Shown: positions 12,701 through 24,237, counted from the first letter of the stretch. The stretch is DNA of 64,000 bases from Sorghum bicolor (GCF_000003195.3 NC_012870.2:11028501-11092500); one strand, 5' to 3'. Notes: a model not told the origin generated them from the sequence alone. A program made the numbers and translations.

Positions 12701-14458
12701 GCTCCAGTAGTTACGTCCACAAGCATCTCAGGGCATTGATTGCCTGAGTGTCCAGTATCTCCAGTGTGTTTGTGCTCGTAGATCTAGGTTCTTCACTTGG
12801 TGGAGTATGGAAGTTGTAAAACTCCTTCATATTTTGCTCGAAGTGTACCTGCTCATAGAGACAAGGCAGAGATCAAGTGCATGGGCCCTGTTGGTGGAAA
12901 ACACCAACAGAACCAAAAGTGTAATTGTTCTCTCTAACCTTAAGCATAGTGAGCAAGAAAAGTTGATGGATAATAAGATCATGAGTGTAGCATTTAAAAC
13001 ATTTGTCAGATCAGATGGCTCAACCTAATGGAAAGATAATCTATCTATATTTATATTTTGTTTATATCTATATCTTCCAAAGATTGAGTGTGCAACATTT
13101 TATCTTACATGATTAGGAGTGTGAGATCACGAAGGTAGTACTAAGAACAAAGATTAAAGGACTAAACATGTTGAATTAATTGGGTTGGTTAATCTAGAGT
13201 TGTAAATCATACATGTTTGTCTCTTTTATTCATGTGAATGCCAGAACCAAGGAGAAGCTTATAAAAGTGATAGTCAAGTACCTTAAGATGTTACCTTACT
13301 TGAAGAGTGATGGTACAGTATCACCTTGTGGAAGCTTTCCTTTCTTAGCGGTTATGCAACGTGTTTGTGGCACCCTCTATGGATCATCTCTTATGAGCTA
13401 TGCCTTCCTTGTGTAAATTGTTAAACTTCATGTGCCTCTCTCTTTGTCTCCAATGTGAGTTTATCTCAGGATTTCCTAGGTCGATATTGAAAGTTTTCCT
13501 ACAGGGGTTAGTCCAACAAAATATACCAATGTCTACACAAGCAGTTTTTAGTTCAATAACCAAACTAGACTCCATGTCTAATTAGATTAAGGAAGGCTGT
13601 TTAACCTAAGCACCATGCTTAATTTAAAAACCAATAGAAGTATGTACAGTACTTCCAAACTAACACTTACTAGGATAAACAAAGGTAGCGTGATGGCTTT
13701 TATAGAGATCTACTCAAGTGGAGGTGAAGTAGTGTGATTACTATTTAACAAATTGAGCATGTTTCAAAGGTAGGGACAACCAACATAGCAACATGGCAAA
13801 TGATATTTTTATATAAAGTACTCCCCCAAGCTTGAATTTTGCAAAATTCAAGTTTGGATGAATTTAATTCAATGTTGTATGATGATTGGTTGTACATACC
13901 TTGTGCTTGTCATTCATCCGATCTTCTTGCTCCAATCCTAGAAAGGTTAGTGACAAGAATACCCGAAGGAATATTTTTACAATTATCCTTATATGCTCAA
14001 CACTCAAGGTAATGTTGCAAATAGTTAAAAGCTCATGTTACAATCTGATCAGTGCTTGTTTTAGGACACTAAGCTTGTCCTTGGGAAACCATTAATTTTA
14101 TGTCGGCGAAGTGGTTTCCCCTCCAACGCTGACCTATATCAAGATCAACTCAACGAGATCTGCAATACTTCATATAGACATATGCATCGACAACCGCCCT
14201 TTTAAAGTTTTTATAAATAGAAAGGAAGTGGGGGTTGGAGATCTCGAATGTGGTGATGTTGGAGAGACCAATGGATTGTGAAGATGTTGCATATGAGCAT
14301 GGAGTAAATGAAGTGGCTATGAAATAAATTCCATGCTCATCAATGCTTAGAGTGAAATCCATGTGGTATGGTGAAAATGGTAAGGTGAGTGTGGTAAAAA
14401 AAAGGGAAAAGAAAAAGGATACACGGACGACTTGGTTCGAAACTAGCACAGCTACCGT
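12701..14458 (-). other. Retrotransposon internal region, gag-side, unrecognised
   Basis: This is the part between the primer site and the first protease core, where gag would be expected. No CCHC knuckle or long frame is visible on the minus strand. A CTCCCCCAAGCTTGAATTT tract at 13821-13839 repeats the polypurine-type motif. Confidence 0.45.
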
Positions 14459-14476
14459 TCCCCGGCAACAGCGCCA
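14459..14476 (-). other. Primer binding site, tRNA-Asp type
   Basis: On the minus strand the sequence beside the 5' LTR reads TGGCGCTGTTGCCGGGGA. From memory of plant tRNA-Asp (GTC), whose 3' end is CCCCGGCAACGGCGCCA, this is a match with one mismatch. It lies 7 bp from the LTR edge. It fixes the orientation of the element as minus. Confidence 0.85.
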
Positions 14477-14483
14477 GAAAGCT

Positions 14484-15762
14484 TGTTGGGTATTTCAAAC
14501 GCAAACAGAAAAATCCGCAAGCGCACGGATACCGATGTAGCTTTCACCCGGGAGTATTCCAGAGTATCGATTTTCCACAGAGAACGTGAGTGTACTAATT
14601 AAGATCCAAGATCGCCCAAGGATAACTATATAATTATTTTTGGTGGGAAGAGAGGAAGTTTCCTGAGAGTTCTCTAGTTGATCTAAGAATCAAGAATTAC
14701 TTCAAGATTATCTATTTCGGGACATCAGAACACTAACCACAGAAAGAGATGAGAAGAGGGCTAGGAAGCTCCGACTACGGTCCTACAAACACCGATCCGA
14801 ACGTGGTGGAATACGTCGGCCGTTAGGGCTGTCACTACCCTAGGGCTACCACAACAATCCGCAGGATTGGGTGCAATTCCAGGTAATTGCAAGACTAAAC
14901 ACCACGTCTAATCTATTAATTACTACTCTAGCGTTATAAAGACTAGAGCACTTGATGCAAGCGGGAATCCAATAAATAACTTAAATGTAAATAAAAGTAA
15001 TTAGAGAACTCAGGAGTTATGAGTTGAAGAACCTGGAGAACGATGAAGAACGAACCAGATGTTGCAAAAGTACAATGTTGAGGAAGATCCGACAGATCCG
15101 GCTCCTCCTCCGCTCTCCTCTTCTCTCTCCCTATTTTCTAGATTACAACTAGAACTAACTAGAACTAGAACTAGAGGAACTAGAACTAGAACTAGATGAA
15201 CTAGAACTAGATCTAGATGAACTAGAGGTAGAACTAGAAGAACTAGAGGGATCCTCTCTACTTGGATGAAGAATTGAAACCCTAACTTTGATTCTGTAGA
15301 AGAGGTATGATCTCCAGGGGCCAGGGGGTCTGGTTTTATAGTCCCTTCAAGTGAATCTAGGCCGTCGGATCAAACCGACATTAATCGCACGATTTTCCTT
15401 GATCCTTTAGGTCGGTGGAGCATAATCCACAAAACGTGTCTTGATTGGGCACTGTAGCTGGGCGGGTGCCCAGGAGAGTTGGGCGGGCGCCCTGCCTCCG
15501 AGCCCGATTGCCTTCCCGTTCGTTCCCGTGGCTTCTGGAGTCTTCTAGATGATAGAAAATTGCGCGACACGTTAATATCTCTATCTAAACCCGACGTGTG
15601 GGCCTTTCTTCCGTATTTCCTGATAACCCCCTGTAGAAATAGACAAACACCAAAACTCGTGGAATTCTATCAGATAAAACCCTAAGTCTGGGTGTTGGTT
15701 GCATTTGGATCCTTTTCCATGATTAGTTGATGGTTAAATGTGAGCATTAAGGACCGTCAACA
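14484..15762 (-). repeat. 5' LTR of the minus-strand retrotransposon
   Basis: Near-identical to 8111-9387. It shares several variants (for example CTAGCGTTATAAAGACTAG near 14929) with the solo LTR at 42247-43499 rather than with its own partner LTR, which suggests gene conversion or that the partner changed later. Confidence 0.92.
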
Positions 15763-15767
15763 GCCAT
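15763..15767. repeat. Right target-site duplication GCCAT of the LTR retrotransposon
   Basis: Matches 8106-8110 exactly. Confidence 0.9.
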
Positions 15768-16476
15768 CTTACGATGTGGCTCAGGCATTGTCTCATGTCA
15801 GTATATACCAAATATTTGCATTGCCTATAGGCATGTGTCCCTCCCTAGGGGTTCCAAATACAAGTTCTTATGCCTACCACGAACAAGTTTATAATTCATC
15901 TCATCTAGTCTTAGGCTATTCAAGACTGACTCTAGGAAACATGTGCCTGTACCCCCTGAAGATGTGCAAGTGTCTTTTTTGTTCTGGAAGACACTGAGGT
16001 ACATGTCATTATCACTGCAAGCTAGCATTTCTCAATTCTCATCAGTTGCAAATGGGGAGCTTAATGCACCTCCCTGGCGAGCTATTGAAAGGCTCATAGT
16101 CCTTGCCTTGCAGGTAGAATGGCCAATGTAGGCTAGGTGTGGCATGGTGTTGTTCAATATGTTCAAGAAGATGTCTAATAGTGGATCATACGAGAGGGTA
16201 GTATATAGGTCAAACTTGTTGAGGGTTACATCAGTCGCCTCGTAATAACATTCCTAAAGGGTGGATCACGTGTGTATGCATAGTAGCACACAGGAGGATG
16301 TCGATGGTGAGCAACACCTCTGTCTCCATGTGGCATCGAAGGATGAAACGGTATCTCCACGAGTGCTTCATGTCCGTTTGGTCCCCTGTCATGGCTTGTT
16401 CCTCGCCTCGATTGTCAGTCGTTCTTCTTCTTGTCACCATTGGCACCACCACCACCTCTACCACCAATGTGTATTC
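15768..16476. repeat. Diverged tandem duplication, copy B, right part
   Basis: Continues the 7145-8110 copy and matches copy A from about 6425 to 7115. The minus strand holds partial open frames (for example 15825-16028) interrupted by stops, in line with a decayed coding ancestor of unknown type. Confidence 0.6.
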
Positions 16477-16499
16477 TCTAGCCAATGCCTAGAGGGAAC

Positions 16500-17516
16500 A
16501 CGAATTAGTAGTACTCAATAAGTTTCGGATGGGAAGCTACGATGGAGGGAATGGAGTAGAGTATGTATGACTGTGGTTTGTAGGGCACAATGATTGATTC
16601 GGAAAGACACAAATGTGTGAGTGTGTAATGGTAGTTACCCTTCCCCTTCCATGTGATTTTTTAATTGCTTGATTAATAATTTTGATCTCTCCTATCGTGA
16701 TGTCAATTCTTTTCAGTTCAAAACTTGGAGCATATGCTAAAGCAGTGGCTTCTATCTACAAAGCATCGTTAAATTGCTTTTTCTTGTCTTGTTCGTAGCA
16801 AGCGATTCATTGTGGATGTTACCAATTCTTGTGAAATTCGCTCATTCCAAATTCTTAAAATGAGTCCAAGTTTTGCTCTGGTGCACTTTGTGCAGTTGGG
16901 ATGTGAGATCACGGTGGTTAGAAAAACATACCATTCTCTTGATCATTAACACAATTAGCAGTGACACAATGATGCGGCAACGTATCTACAAGGGCTATTG
17001 GAATGTTTGTATTCTACATGAAAATATATAGGTGAAAGACCGAAGACCAAAATCAGCATTCATTGTGCTTGGTTGTGCTTATTGATGGAATTGCGTAATG
17101 TATGTCTGGTACCATTACGAAAGGGTGCAGGGTCAAGTATCGTTTCCTTTTGTCTGAGTCAATCTAGGGTGAACCCCCATACACGCAACGATCGATAGAT
17201 ACCAAACCAACCAATGGTTGCCCCAGATTCTCCTTTGACCAATGCACGATTCTCGAACCTAAGAGAGCACTGGATCAACCTGAAGGCCGACATCCTTCTT
17301 TCCTGACTACAGGCACAACCAAGGTGATTGGTTAGTGCCGTTGGCGTCCTAGGGGTTGACACTACACCACCATACCACTACATCGATCTCACGCTCGCAT
17401 CCCTACTGCACCAATGATGGATGGACTCCAAAGTATGTGAATCCTGATGTTATGTTTTGTATTCATTGCAACTAAATGCTAGATCACCCTTTATGTTGAT
17501 CTCTATCTAATACTTA
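16500..17516. other. Intergenic DNA, nothing identified
   Basis: No gene or repeat could be defined. Short open frames here show no protein-like composition. Confidence 0.4.
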
Positions 17517-17830
17517 GAGCACTCCCAATGCTAGAAACTACATGTAATTTCTATACCCATTAATTTTTGTAGACACTATATATAGAAACTATAGTCCCAA
17601 TGAATAGTTTTTATAGAATATTTTTATATCCAATCACATTCATTCTCTCTTCATTCTTACCCAATCATATCACTTCATGTCTTGGATTTTGTGTAGACAT
17701 AATTTCTAACTTAGAACCAGTTTCTATGATTTTTGCTCTCTCTCTTCAATAACTCTCTTGCCACATCAGCAAAATGCTTAGGTGACACTACAATTAATAT
17801 CTATAGAAACCACCTGAATTGGGAGTGCCC
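17517..17830. mobile_element. Tourist-like MITE, 314 bp, TSD TTA
   Basis: The ends GAGCACTCCCAATG (left) and GGGCACTCCCAATT (right, reverse-complemented) form the inverted repeat. TTA is present at 17514-17516 and 17831-17833. Internal sequence is AT-rich and non-coding. Confidence 0.75.
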
Positions 17831-17976
17831 TTATGAAAGGTTAAAAAGTAGGCCGGCAAAACTCAAATTAGACCGTATATAATTTGTGACCCCTGTCTTT
17901 GCCACTGAAGTCAGCCATGTTATTGCCAACAAAAGTTGGCGGTGGCACATGCAACAATTTATTTACAGTTTTATAG

Positions 17977-18170
17977 AGGACTTGTTTAGTTCGTAATTTT
18001 TTTTGTTTTTTAAGTACTGTACCATTTCGTTTTTATTTGATAAATATTGTCCAATTACAGAGTAACTAGGCTCAAAGGATTCATCTCACAAATTACAGGT
18101 AAACTGTACAGTTAGTTTTTATTTTCTTCTATATTTAATACTCTATGTATGTGAGCAAAGATTCGATGTG
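17977..18170. mobile_element. Truncated GGCCTTGTTTAG-type MITE
   Basis: It begins GGACTTGTTTAGTTC and carries the family's internal phrases (TTGTCCAATTACAGAGTAACTAG, AGATTCGATGTGACG). The second terminus is missing, the sequence passing into unrelated GC-rich DNA at about 18170. Confidence 0.65.
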
Positions 18171-19074
18171 ACGGGTCGGCGGACACACTCGCACCCTGCG
18201 GGCGCGGCTGCTGCACGACGTCACGGCTCCGAGACGGGCGCCATCTCGTGACCCGGAGCGCGCATGTACTAACCACTCGTGCGTACGCGCCCACACGCAC
18301 CGTGAAACTACCAGCAGTTTTCACGTGAACCATCGATGGCACTGTCGAGCCACGCCGGCCGACCTACCGAACGCATCGACGGCGCGCTGGCGTCGGGCAG
18401 TGGAGAGCGTACGGCCCTCCACCGGCGCCGCGTATTATATATATATATATATACACACACACGAATCATATATATTGTACGACAACGACTACTGGCTGCC
18501 AATTCAGCAGTTTACTTTATTTGCGTCGTCTTCTAACAGTATCTCACTTGGGTTTCACCGCATGGCCAAATTTCGCATAATGCAATTTTAGTTCAAAAAG
18601 GTGGCGAAATGCCGCCATGATGGAGAGCAACTTTCACTTTGGACATCATCATGCTACTCCAGCGCTAAATCTGTTTATTTATTTACGTCCGTGGCATTAT
18701 TTCTGCGCACCTAATATAATGTGACCACATGTCATCATCCTGCAAGGAAAAAGAATATACAACCCCTCCAAAAAAAAATACACCGGCCGAGGGCTGCTAG
18801 CTCTTATTACTTGCGACTGCTTTTCTATATGATGAGTTGGCCACCAAATTGGATGCGCTTTTGGACGACCTAGCAATAGCAGCAAGAGCGACTAAAGAAG
18901 AAGATCGCTAAACGCTAAACGGCTCTTCGATGCTCTCCCTATGTGAGTATATTGACTAGTGAGTTGTTCCTCGTGTTCACTCCCCCGGGCCCCTCCATGT
19001 GGACAAAAACAAGGCACGAATAGATTTACGGGTAGCTTATGAGTAGAGGTGGCAATGGGATTAGCATTCAAATC
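18171..19074. other. Intergenic DNA with a short (AT)n(AC)n microsatellite
   Basis: GC-rich at 18171-18425 without a convincing frame. An (AT)n run followed by (AC)n lies at about 18433-18463. The remainder is AT-rich and featureless. Confidence 0.4.
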
Positions 19075-19370
19075 CATAAGAAATCCAATTAAGATCCAAG
19101 TCCAACGTGCCGTCTACATTGAGGCCGAGCTGAACAACCTTCTCATCAAAGGTGACATGACCATCAACGACTACTACACCAAGCTCGATCAAATGCCTTG
19201 CCGATCAACTTCACGACATTGGCCACCCCGTCTCCGAGCCGAGCTAGGTCCTTAACTTTCTCTGGAGTCTCAGTCCGCGCTATCGTCATCTCAAGCTAGT
19301 GATCACCACCAAGTTCCCACCCCACATCATCATGAGCGCTAGATCGGCCTACACCTCTTGTACTTTTGGG
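19075..19370 (+). pseudogene. Ty1/copia gag (UBN2-type) remnant
   Basis: The plus strand encodes A-V-Y-I-E-A-E-L-N-N-L-L, then D-M-T-I-N-D-Y-Y-T-K-L-D-Q, and in a shifted frame further downstream phrases such as V-L-N-F-L-W-S-L-S-P-R-Y-R-H-L and P-P-H-I-I-M-S-A-R-S-A-Y. This order is characteristic of the copia gag region. At least one frameshift near 19195 breaks it, and no LTR or pol sequence lies nearby, so it is an isolated fragment. Confidence 0.7.
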
Positions 19371-19970
19371 GACGGTTGCGGTACCTAGCCACCCGAGTTG
19401 GAGTTATTGTTAGCAAATGGGGAGAAAATATTTTTATGAGTTTTAACAGGGATAGAGACGAGATTTAAGAATTTATCTCTTAAAACCTATTTATCAGAGA
19501 TTGGACACAGGGAATAATTCCAACTTGAAATGGTTTTTTAATTTGTACTATCTTTGACTATAGGGAATGATTTCGGGGAGGATCAGGTCTAAACGAACGA
19601 GGCCTTATGGGGGTAAGGATGTGCATCTTAGCATCTATACCTCAACGCAGAATTCTCCATTGATATTCCTATCACTACATATTATGTGTAAATCTAAAAG
19701 ATATGGGTGTAAGACACAATGTTACACTAATTTGCCCGTGGGGGAAAAAACACTAATCAACACGTGTATAACCACTTTATAAATCTTTTAAAACTTTTGC
19801 CAAGGGCAAATTGGAAAGTAGCGGTGGTTTTAACCATTCGGCGCCGCTCCTTTTTTTTCTTCTTTATTAAAGAACACCACAGCCTAAAGGTGGGCGAGCT
19901 AGTTGGCCTTTCTAGCTTGCTCGCATTTCATGCCATCGCCATTGCAGCGCTCACCTTAGCTAGCGAGCGG
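19371..19970. other. Upstream flank of the small gene, no clear promoter
   Basis: AT-rich sequence becoming GC-richer towards 19970. The frame of the downstream gene stays open back to 19764, but that part includes a poly-Phe run encoded by T-rich DNA and does not look like protein. Confidence 0.35.
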
Positions 19971-20342
19971 ATGCCAGCCCTCACCTCCGATGCCATTGTT
20001 GCGTCCCCGAGGTGGGGCGCCCCCTTCTGCGGCGGCCGTTCAGGCGAGCCGCGCACTCGCCGCACGCCGTCGTCCGCCGGCCAAGGTCACGGCTGTGGAT
20101 GGCCGCCGCTGGACCGCGTGGCCGGCTGGGTCGGCGGCGGCATCGCCGCGGTGTTCTTCGCGTCCCTGGAGCGGTGCTCGTGCTTCAACGTGCGCACGTA
20201 CGACGACCTCCTCGACGACGAGCAGAGGGACTCGGAGGCGCCGCTCATGTTCGACGACGGCAACGGTAACTCCACCGGCGTGGAGAGGCGAGGAGCCAGG
20301 AGGTGCGGCAAGGGCAGGAGGACTGGTAGTGGGGACTTTTAG
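19971..20342 (+). CDS. Small grass-type hypothetical protein, 123 aa
   Basis: A single-exon frame with strong GC bias. I chose the ATG at 19971 because the frame upstream of it is low-complexity. The middle carries D-R-V-A-G-W-V-G-G-G-I-A-A-V-F-F-A-S-L-E-R-C-S-C, a glycine-rich, mildly hydrophobic stretch followed by a Cys-x-Cys, then an acidic D-D-L-L-D-D-E-Q segment and D-S-E-A-P-L-M-F-D-D. The tail is Arg/Gly-rich. I recall similar short plant proteins of unknown function with a W-V-G-G-G-x-A-x-F-F-A-S-L-E-R-C-S core, so this is probably real, but no function can be assigned. It has no gene neighbour nearby. A chance frame in GC-rich DNA is the alternative. Confidence 0.55.
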   Translation: MPALTSDAIVASPRWGAPFCGGRSGEPRTRRTPSSAGQGHGCGWPPLDRVAGWVGGGIAAVFFASLERCSCFNVRTYDDLLDDEQRDSEAPLMFDDGNGNSTGVERRGARRCGKGRRTGSGDF

Positions 20343-21047
20343 AGTACGATATTAATATATTTTTGTTCAAAAAAAAAGTTGTTCGCGTGGTTTAATTTTG
20401 GTTGTCGTCGTCTTAAGCTGCAGCGTTCGTCCTATTTCGAGTAAGTTTTATCCTTGTAATGCTATTTCCTACTACATTTCTGTTTAAATTATGAGTGTAT
20501 ATAAGGATGTTTCACTGTATCCAAGTTAATTCAAAGTTAAATACCTCTAAACTTAGCTCCTTTTTGTTCCTTCTTTTTCCTCCTTCAGTTGTGCAATAAT
20601 AGATCTTACTATCTAGAGCCATCAGTTACACTTAGGCCCGGACCGGAATTTATAGTGTTACTTAGTTCATCATGCACTGATGATGCACACACAAGCAACA
20701 ATTTCTTTTGTTTGAGTATTGGATGCGTATGATGTAGCAGTATTCCAAGCTTAGCTTGTCCAAAATTCAGTAGGAGTATGAAACATCTCTAATTTCTTTT
20801 TTTAGAAAAAGGTATAAAACAAAATTTTCATCTAGAGTCACTGTGTGATTATTGATGAGTGCGTCAATTATTAGCTAGCTACTAACCGAATTTAAACATC
20901 ATGAGCCATCAAGTTGATTAGATGGCGCTGTGGTGCTAGTGATTATAACTTTAGGACTATGAAAATTTTATATTGAAAAGCGAACAAATAATGTTAGTGT
21001 GTGGCCCTTATATTTTTAAAATATATATTGTACGCTGGTCTTAGTCG
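20343..21047. other. Downstream flank, nothing identified
   Basis: AT-rich sequence that probably includes the 3' untranslated region of the preceding small gene. No other feature seen. Confidence 0.4.
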
Positions 21048-21055
21048 CCTATCCG

Positions 21056-21789
21056 TAAAGATGGCGTACCCGATACCCGAAACCCGATGGATTTTTGCTC
21101 TGTTAGGGTAAGGATATGGGTCAACTTCGCTACCGTGGGTTTGTTAATAGGGCAAAAGCTAGACCCAGCGGGTTTGTGGGCATGGGTCTGGGTGTGTAGT
21201 ACCCAAACCCGTAAACTCATGGGTTTTTTAAACCCGATTCATCATATTATCACACAATATAATTAGTACATAAAGTACAAAATGCAAGAAAAAATAAACG
21301 AAATAGAGAAGATGCATGCTCCATATTTTTGAAGTAGAAGCTCCTTATGTGAAAGCTGCAGCTAGCTAGCGCGTCTTAGTGCATGCACTCAGTTCATGTG
21401 GACTCAACGATATGACAGATGTTGGCACCGTGCATTAGCAGGTCATGGCCCAGTGCATGCTAGAGGTGAGTGTTCCTGTCAGAACTCGCAAATTTTTAGT
21501 GTGGAGGTGTAATAACACATAACATGAATCCCACATTGCCAATTAATTCAACTTTAAGTATTTTGGTGCGCTATAGAGTAGACTTGCTCACTTGACTTGA
21601 TGACCATCTTATGACATTGCTGTGACGGGCACGGGCAACCCGTTAAATACCCGTGACCCGATGGGCATGGGTTTGGGCACAAAATCAAACCTGTGACGGG
21701 TCATGAGTTTATTAGTGGACATATTTTATATTAATGGGTATGGGTTTGGATGGTAAAACCCAACGAATTTGTACCCGTTGCCATCTTTA
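21056..21789. mobile_element. hAT-type MITE, 734 bp, 8-bp TSD
   Basis: The termini TAAAGATGGC (left) and TAAAGATGGC (right, reverse-complemented) are followed by inverted ACCCG-rich sequence. The 8-bp CCTATCCG is duplicated exactly at 21048-21055 and 21790-21797, the hallmark of hAT insertion. Repeated ACCCG/CGGGT phrases fill both sub-terminal parts. It has no transposase, so it is non-autonomous. Confidence 0.85.
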
Positions 21790-21869
21790 CCTATCCGCTA
21801 GTATGCAGCTTTTCTAAAGAAGTCTACTACCTCCGTCCAAAAGAAAACATCATTCTAGGTTTGAACTGA

Positions 21870-22451
21870 GGCCTTGTTTAATTTCATCCAAAATTTAAAA
21901 ACTTTTTAAGATTTTTCGTACATCGAATCTTACGGCACATGATGCATTAATTATAGATTAAAAAATAACTAAAGCCCTGTTTAGATTGGAGATGAAAATT
22001 TTTTAGGTGTCACATCAGATACGTCGCAAGGCTGTCGGGAGGGGTTTTTAGAAACTAATAAAAAACAAATTACATAGCTCATGTGGAACTGCAAGACAAA
22101 TCTATTAAGCATAATTAATCTGTCATTAGCGCATGTGGGTTATTGTAGCACTTAAGACTAATTATGGACTAACCAGGCTTAAAAGTTTTGTCTCGCGATT
22201 TTCAACCAAACTGTGTAATTAGTTTATTTTTTTATCTATATTTAATGTTCCATGCATATGTCCAAAGATTCGATGGGATGGATAAAATTTTTTTTAGGTG
22301 GGGAACTAAACAGGGCCTAATTGTATAGTTTATGTGTAATTTGCGAGATGAATCTTTTGAGCCTAATTAGTACATAATTTGACAATATTTACCAAATACA
22401 AACAAAAATACTATAGTAGCAAAATCTAAAGAAATAGATCTAAACAAGGCA
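21870..22451. mobile_element. GGCCTTGTTTAG-type Tourist-like MITE split by a second MITE
   Basis: The left part (GGCCTTGTTTAATTTC onward, to 21972) and the right part (22318-22451, ending CTAAACAAGGC) are the two pieces of one 243-bp-type element. The element between them has its own TSD. Confidence 0.75.
21973..22317. mobile_element. Inner Tourist-like MITE, 345 bp, TSD TAA
   Basis: It starts AGCCCTGTTTAGATTGG and ends (reverse-complemented) GGCCCTGTTTAGTTCC. TAA is duplicated at 21970-21972 and 22318-22320. Its interior differs from the outer family, with phrases such as TTTTTAGGTGTCACATCAG. Confidence 0.8.
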
Positions 22452-22675
22452 TAAGTCACTAATAAATCAAACATTATATTCTTATATCTAACTAGATTTA
22501 TCAAAAATATGTCTCCACTTAGATAATTATTAAAATATATTCTATGATTATTTTATAATACTTATTTTGTATCATAAATATTAGCAATTTTTTAATACAA
22601 TTAGTCAAACTTAAGGTTCATTGGCTCCTCGAAAAGCAAAAAAAATGATATTCTTCTGAAGACTACACATTTAAT

Positions 22676-24237
22676 TTGTACTGCTTGGTTGCTTGAATTA
22701 ATCGCTAGCATTAATATTTATATGTGTGCAAGAGAAATCATAGACGCTATAATGTATGTTTTCATAAAACATTTTGCATATTCAATTTTTCTTCACATGT
22801 TGGATAGCTCCACAGTTGCTAAAGGAAATTGAAGCTTACCTTCTTTTTTGTTAGTTAGCACTTATTTAGTGGGTTCACAATTAGAATCAGAACATCTCTA
22901 AAATTTCAATTTTAATATAAGATGTGTCACACACCTTAGAGCGACTCTATAAGTGCCCATATATCTAAATGTAAGGGTCTAGATGAAAACACAATTCTAA
23001 CATCCTCAAACTCCCAAAGTAGGAAGGCCCTCAAATCACCCCCCACTCCCCAACATGTACTTGACCATCAATCCTAGGGCTTCAGCCCAGAGCTTTTACT
23101 TTCTGTTTTCTTTTCTTTTTCCTCTGATTCTTTACCCATGCTCGCCTTCAACCCTTGCACCACCTGCACCATCACCACCCTTTCTCTTTTTTAGTTGTTG
23201 ATCATATGATCCGACCTAACCGCTAGGCAGAATCGCTCACTTTCCCCCTCTTCTCACACCAAATCTCCGCCTCATGTTGGCAATCTTCCCCAAGTTTGGC
23301 CGAGATCCAACTTCCTTGAGCTCCTCTCCCCGCCGATTGCCTAAACCCACAACCTCCTCTCCTCGCCAATTGCCAAAACCCACAAGCTCCCCTCTACCAC
23401 TAATCATCATAACTGTGACTTCAAGTGGGCCTTCTAGCTTGGAGCTCTGCCCCAATCTCAAGCTCCCTCTGTCACCAAACACCCAAAGTGCGACCTCATG
23501 CACCCCTTGTGACCTCTTCTGACCTATTTGTCCACACCACCCATCCGCCTCTACTCAGCACCTCTCCTCTTGGCCAGTTTCCCCAAAGCAAGTCCTCCTA
23601 TTCTTTCAAAAAAAACAAGTCCTCCTAAAACTTGGCTCAGAATCGAGAGTTTGGCTCCCCACAAAGCCTCCACTGCTCACACAACGTGGGAGTCAGAGAC
23701 AAGGGAGATGCGGTCTAGTAGGCCTTGGTCCAACATGGTGATTCAGGAGACGGCTAGAAAAGGAAGCTTGATCAGTTGTCGGTCCACGTGGGCTCTGGCT
23801 ATCCTCGCCTCCTGGCCAACACACCTCCTCGATCTAGGTCTAGACAAGCGGGTCCTATAAAAATAGGGGCTCAGATTTAAGGGTCGTTGCTGAAATTAGA
23901 ACAACTATTAGAGAGATGAAAGAAAGAAGGGAAGCGCGATGTATAGCAAAACTTAAGTACTGACGTGAAGCCCTGAAACCAAGCCGATATATATCCCGTT
24001 TAGAGCACATGCTGCACAAGCTGGATATATAACAACGAATTATCCTAAATACATTACAAAGCAATTCAACGTTACACCTTTTGTTTACATATAAACCCGT
24101 GTCGCATAACAATAGGTGAAATAGTAACCGGTGAAATGCAAGCATGCATCACGCATTCTCATTGCTCCTCCTAATGCCTTCCGGCCGGCTCAGTGTAGCG
24201 TGCTCTGCGCGGCCTTCCGGGCGCTTCAAATGTTCCC
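22676..24237. other. Intergenic DNA; C-rich open stretch at 23220-23620
   Basis: Pyrimidine-rich DNA between about 23100 and 23620 is open in several frames but gives proline/serine-rich translations with no recognisable domain. I see no splice sites or start context that favour a gene. The stretch could be a gene fragment caught by a transposon. Confidence 0.35.

Larger units (their letters stand above)
8111..15762 (-). mobile_element. Complete LTR retrotransposon, minus strand, probably a non-autonomous Ty3/gypsy element
   Basis: The element is 7.65 kb, bounded by 5-bp TSDs GCCAT. Its LTRs are 1277 bp (8111-9387) and 1279 bp (14484-15762), both starting TG and ending CA. Orientation is set by a tRNA-Asp-type primer binding site beside the right LTR and a purine-rich tract beside the left one. 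The internal 5.1 kb holds only protease-like fragments; I see no reverse transcriptase, RNase H or integrase reading frames. The two LTRs differ at about 20 positions by eye, which points to a fairly recent insertion. The tRNA-Asp primer and the AGCTTGGGGGA tract suggest the Athila/Tat side of Ty3/gypsy, but without reverse transcriptase this is an inference. Confidence 0.9.
21827..22675. mobile_element. Probable Stowaway-like MITE remnant hosting nested MITEs
   Basis: The sequence CTACCTCCGTCCAAAAGAAAAC at the left edge, next to TA, is a Stowaway-type terminus. After the nested elements end at 22451, related AT-rich sequence resumes and includes TAGTCAAACTTAAG and a reversed match to the left end near 22645-22670. 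The right terminus is degraded, so the assignment is tentative. Confidence 0.45.
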
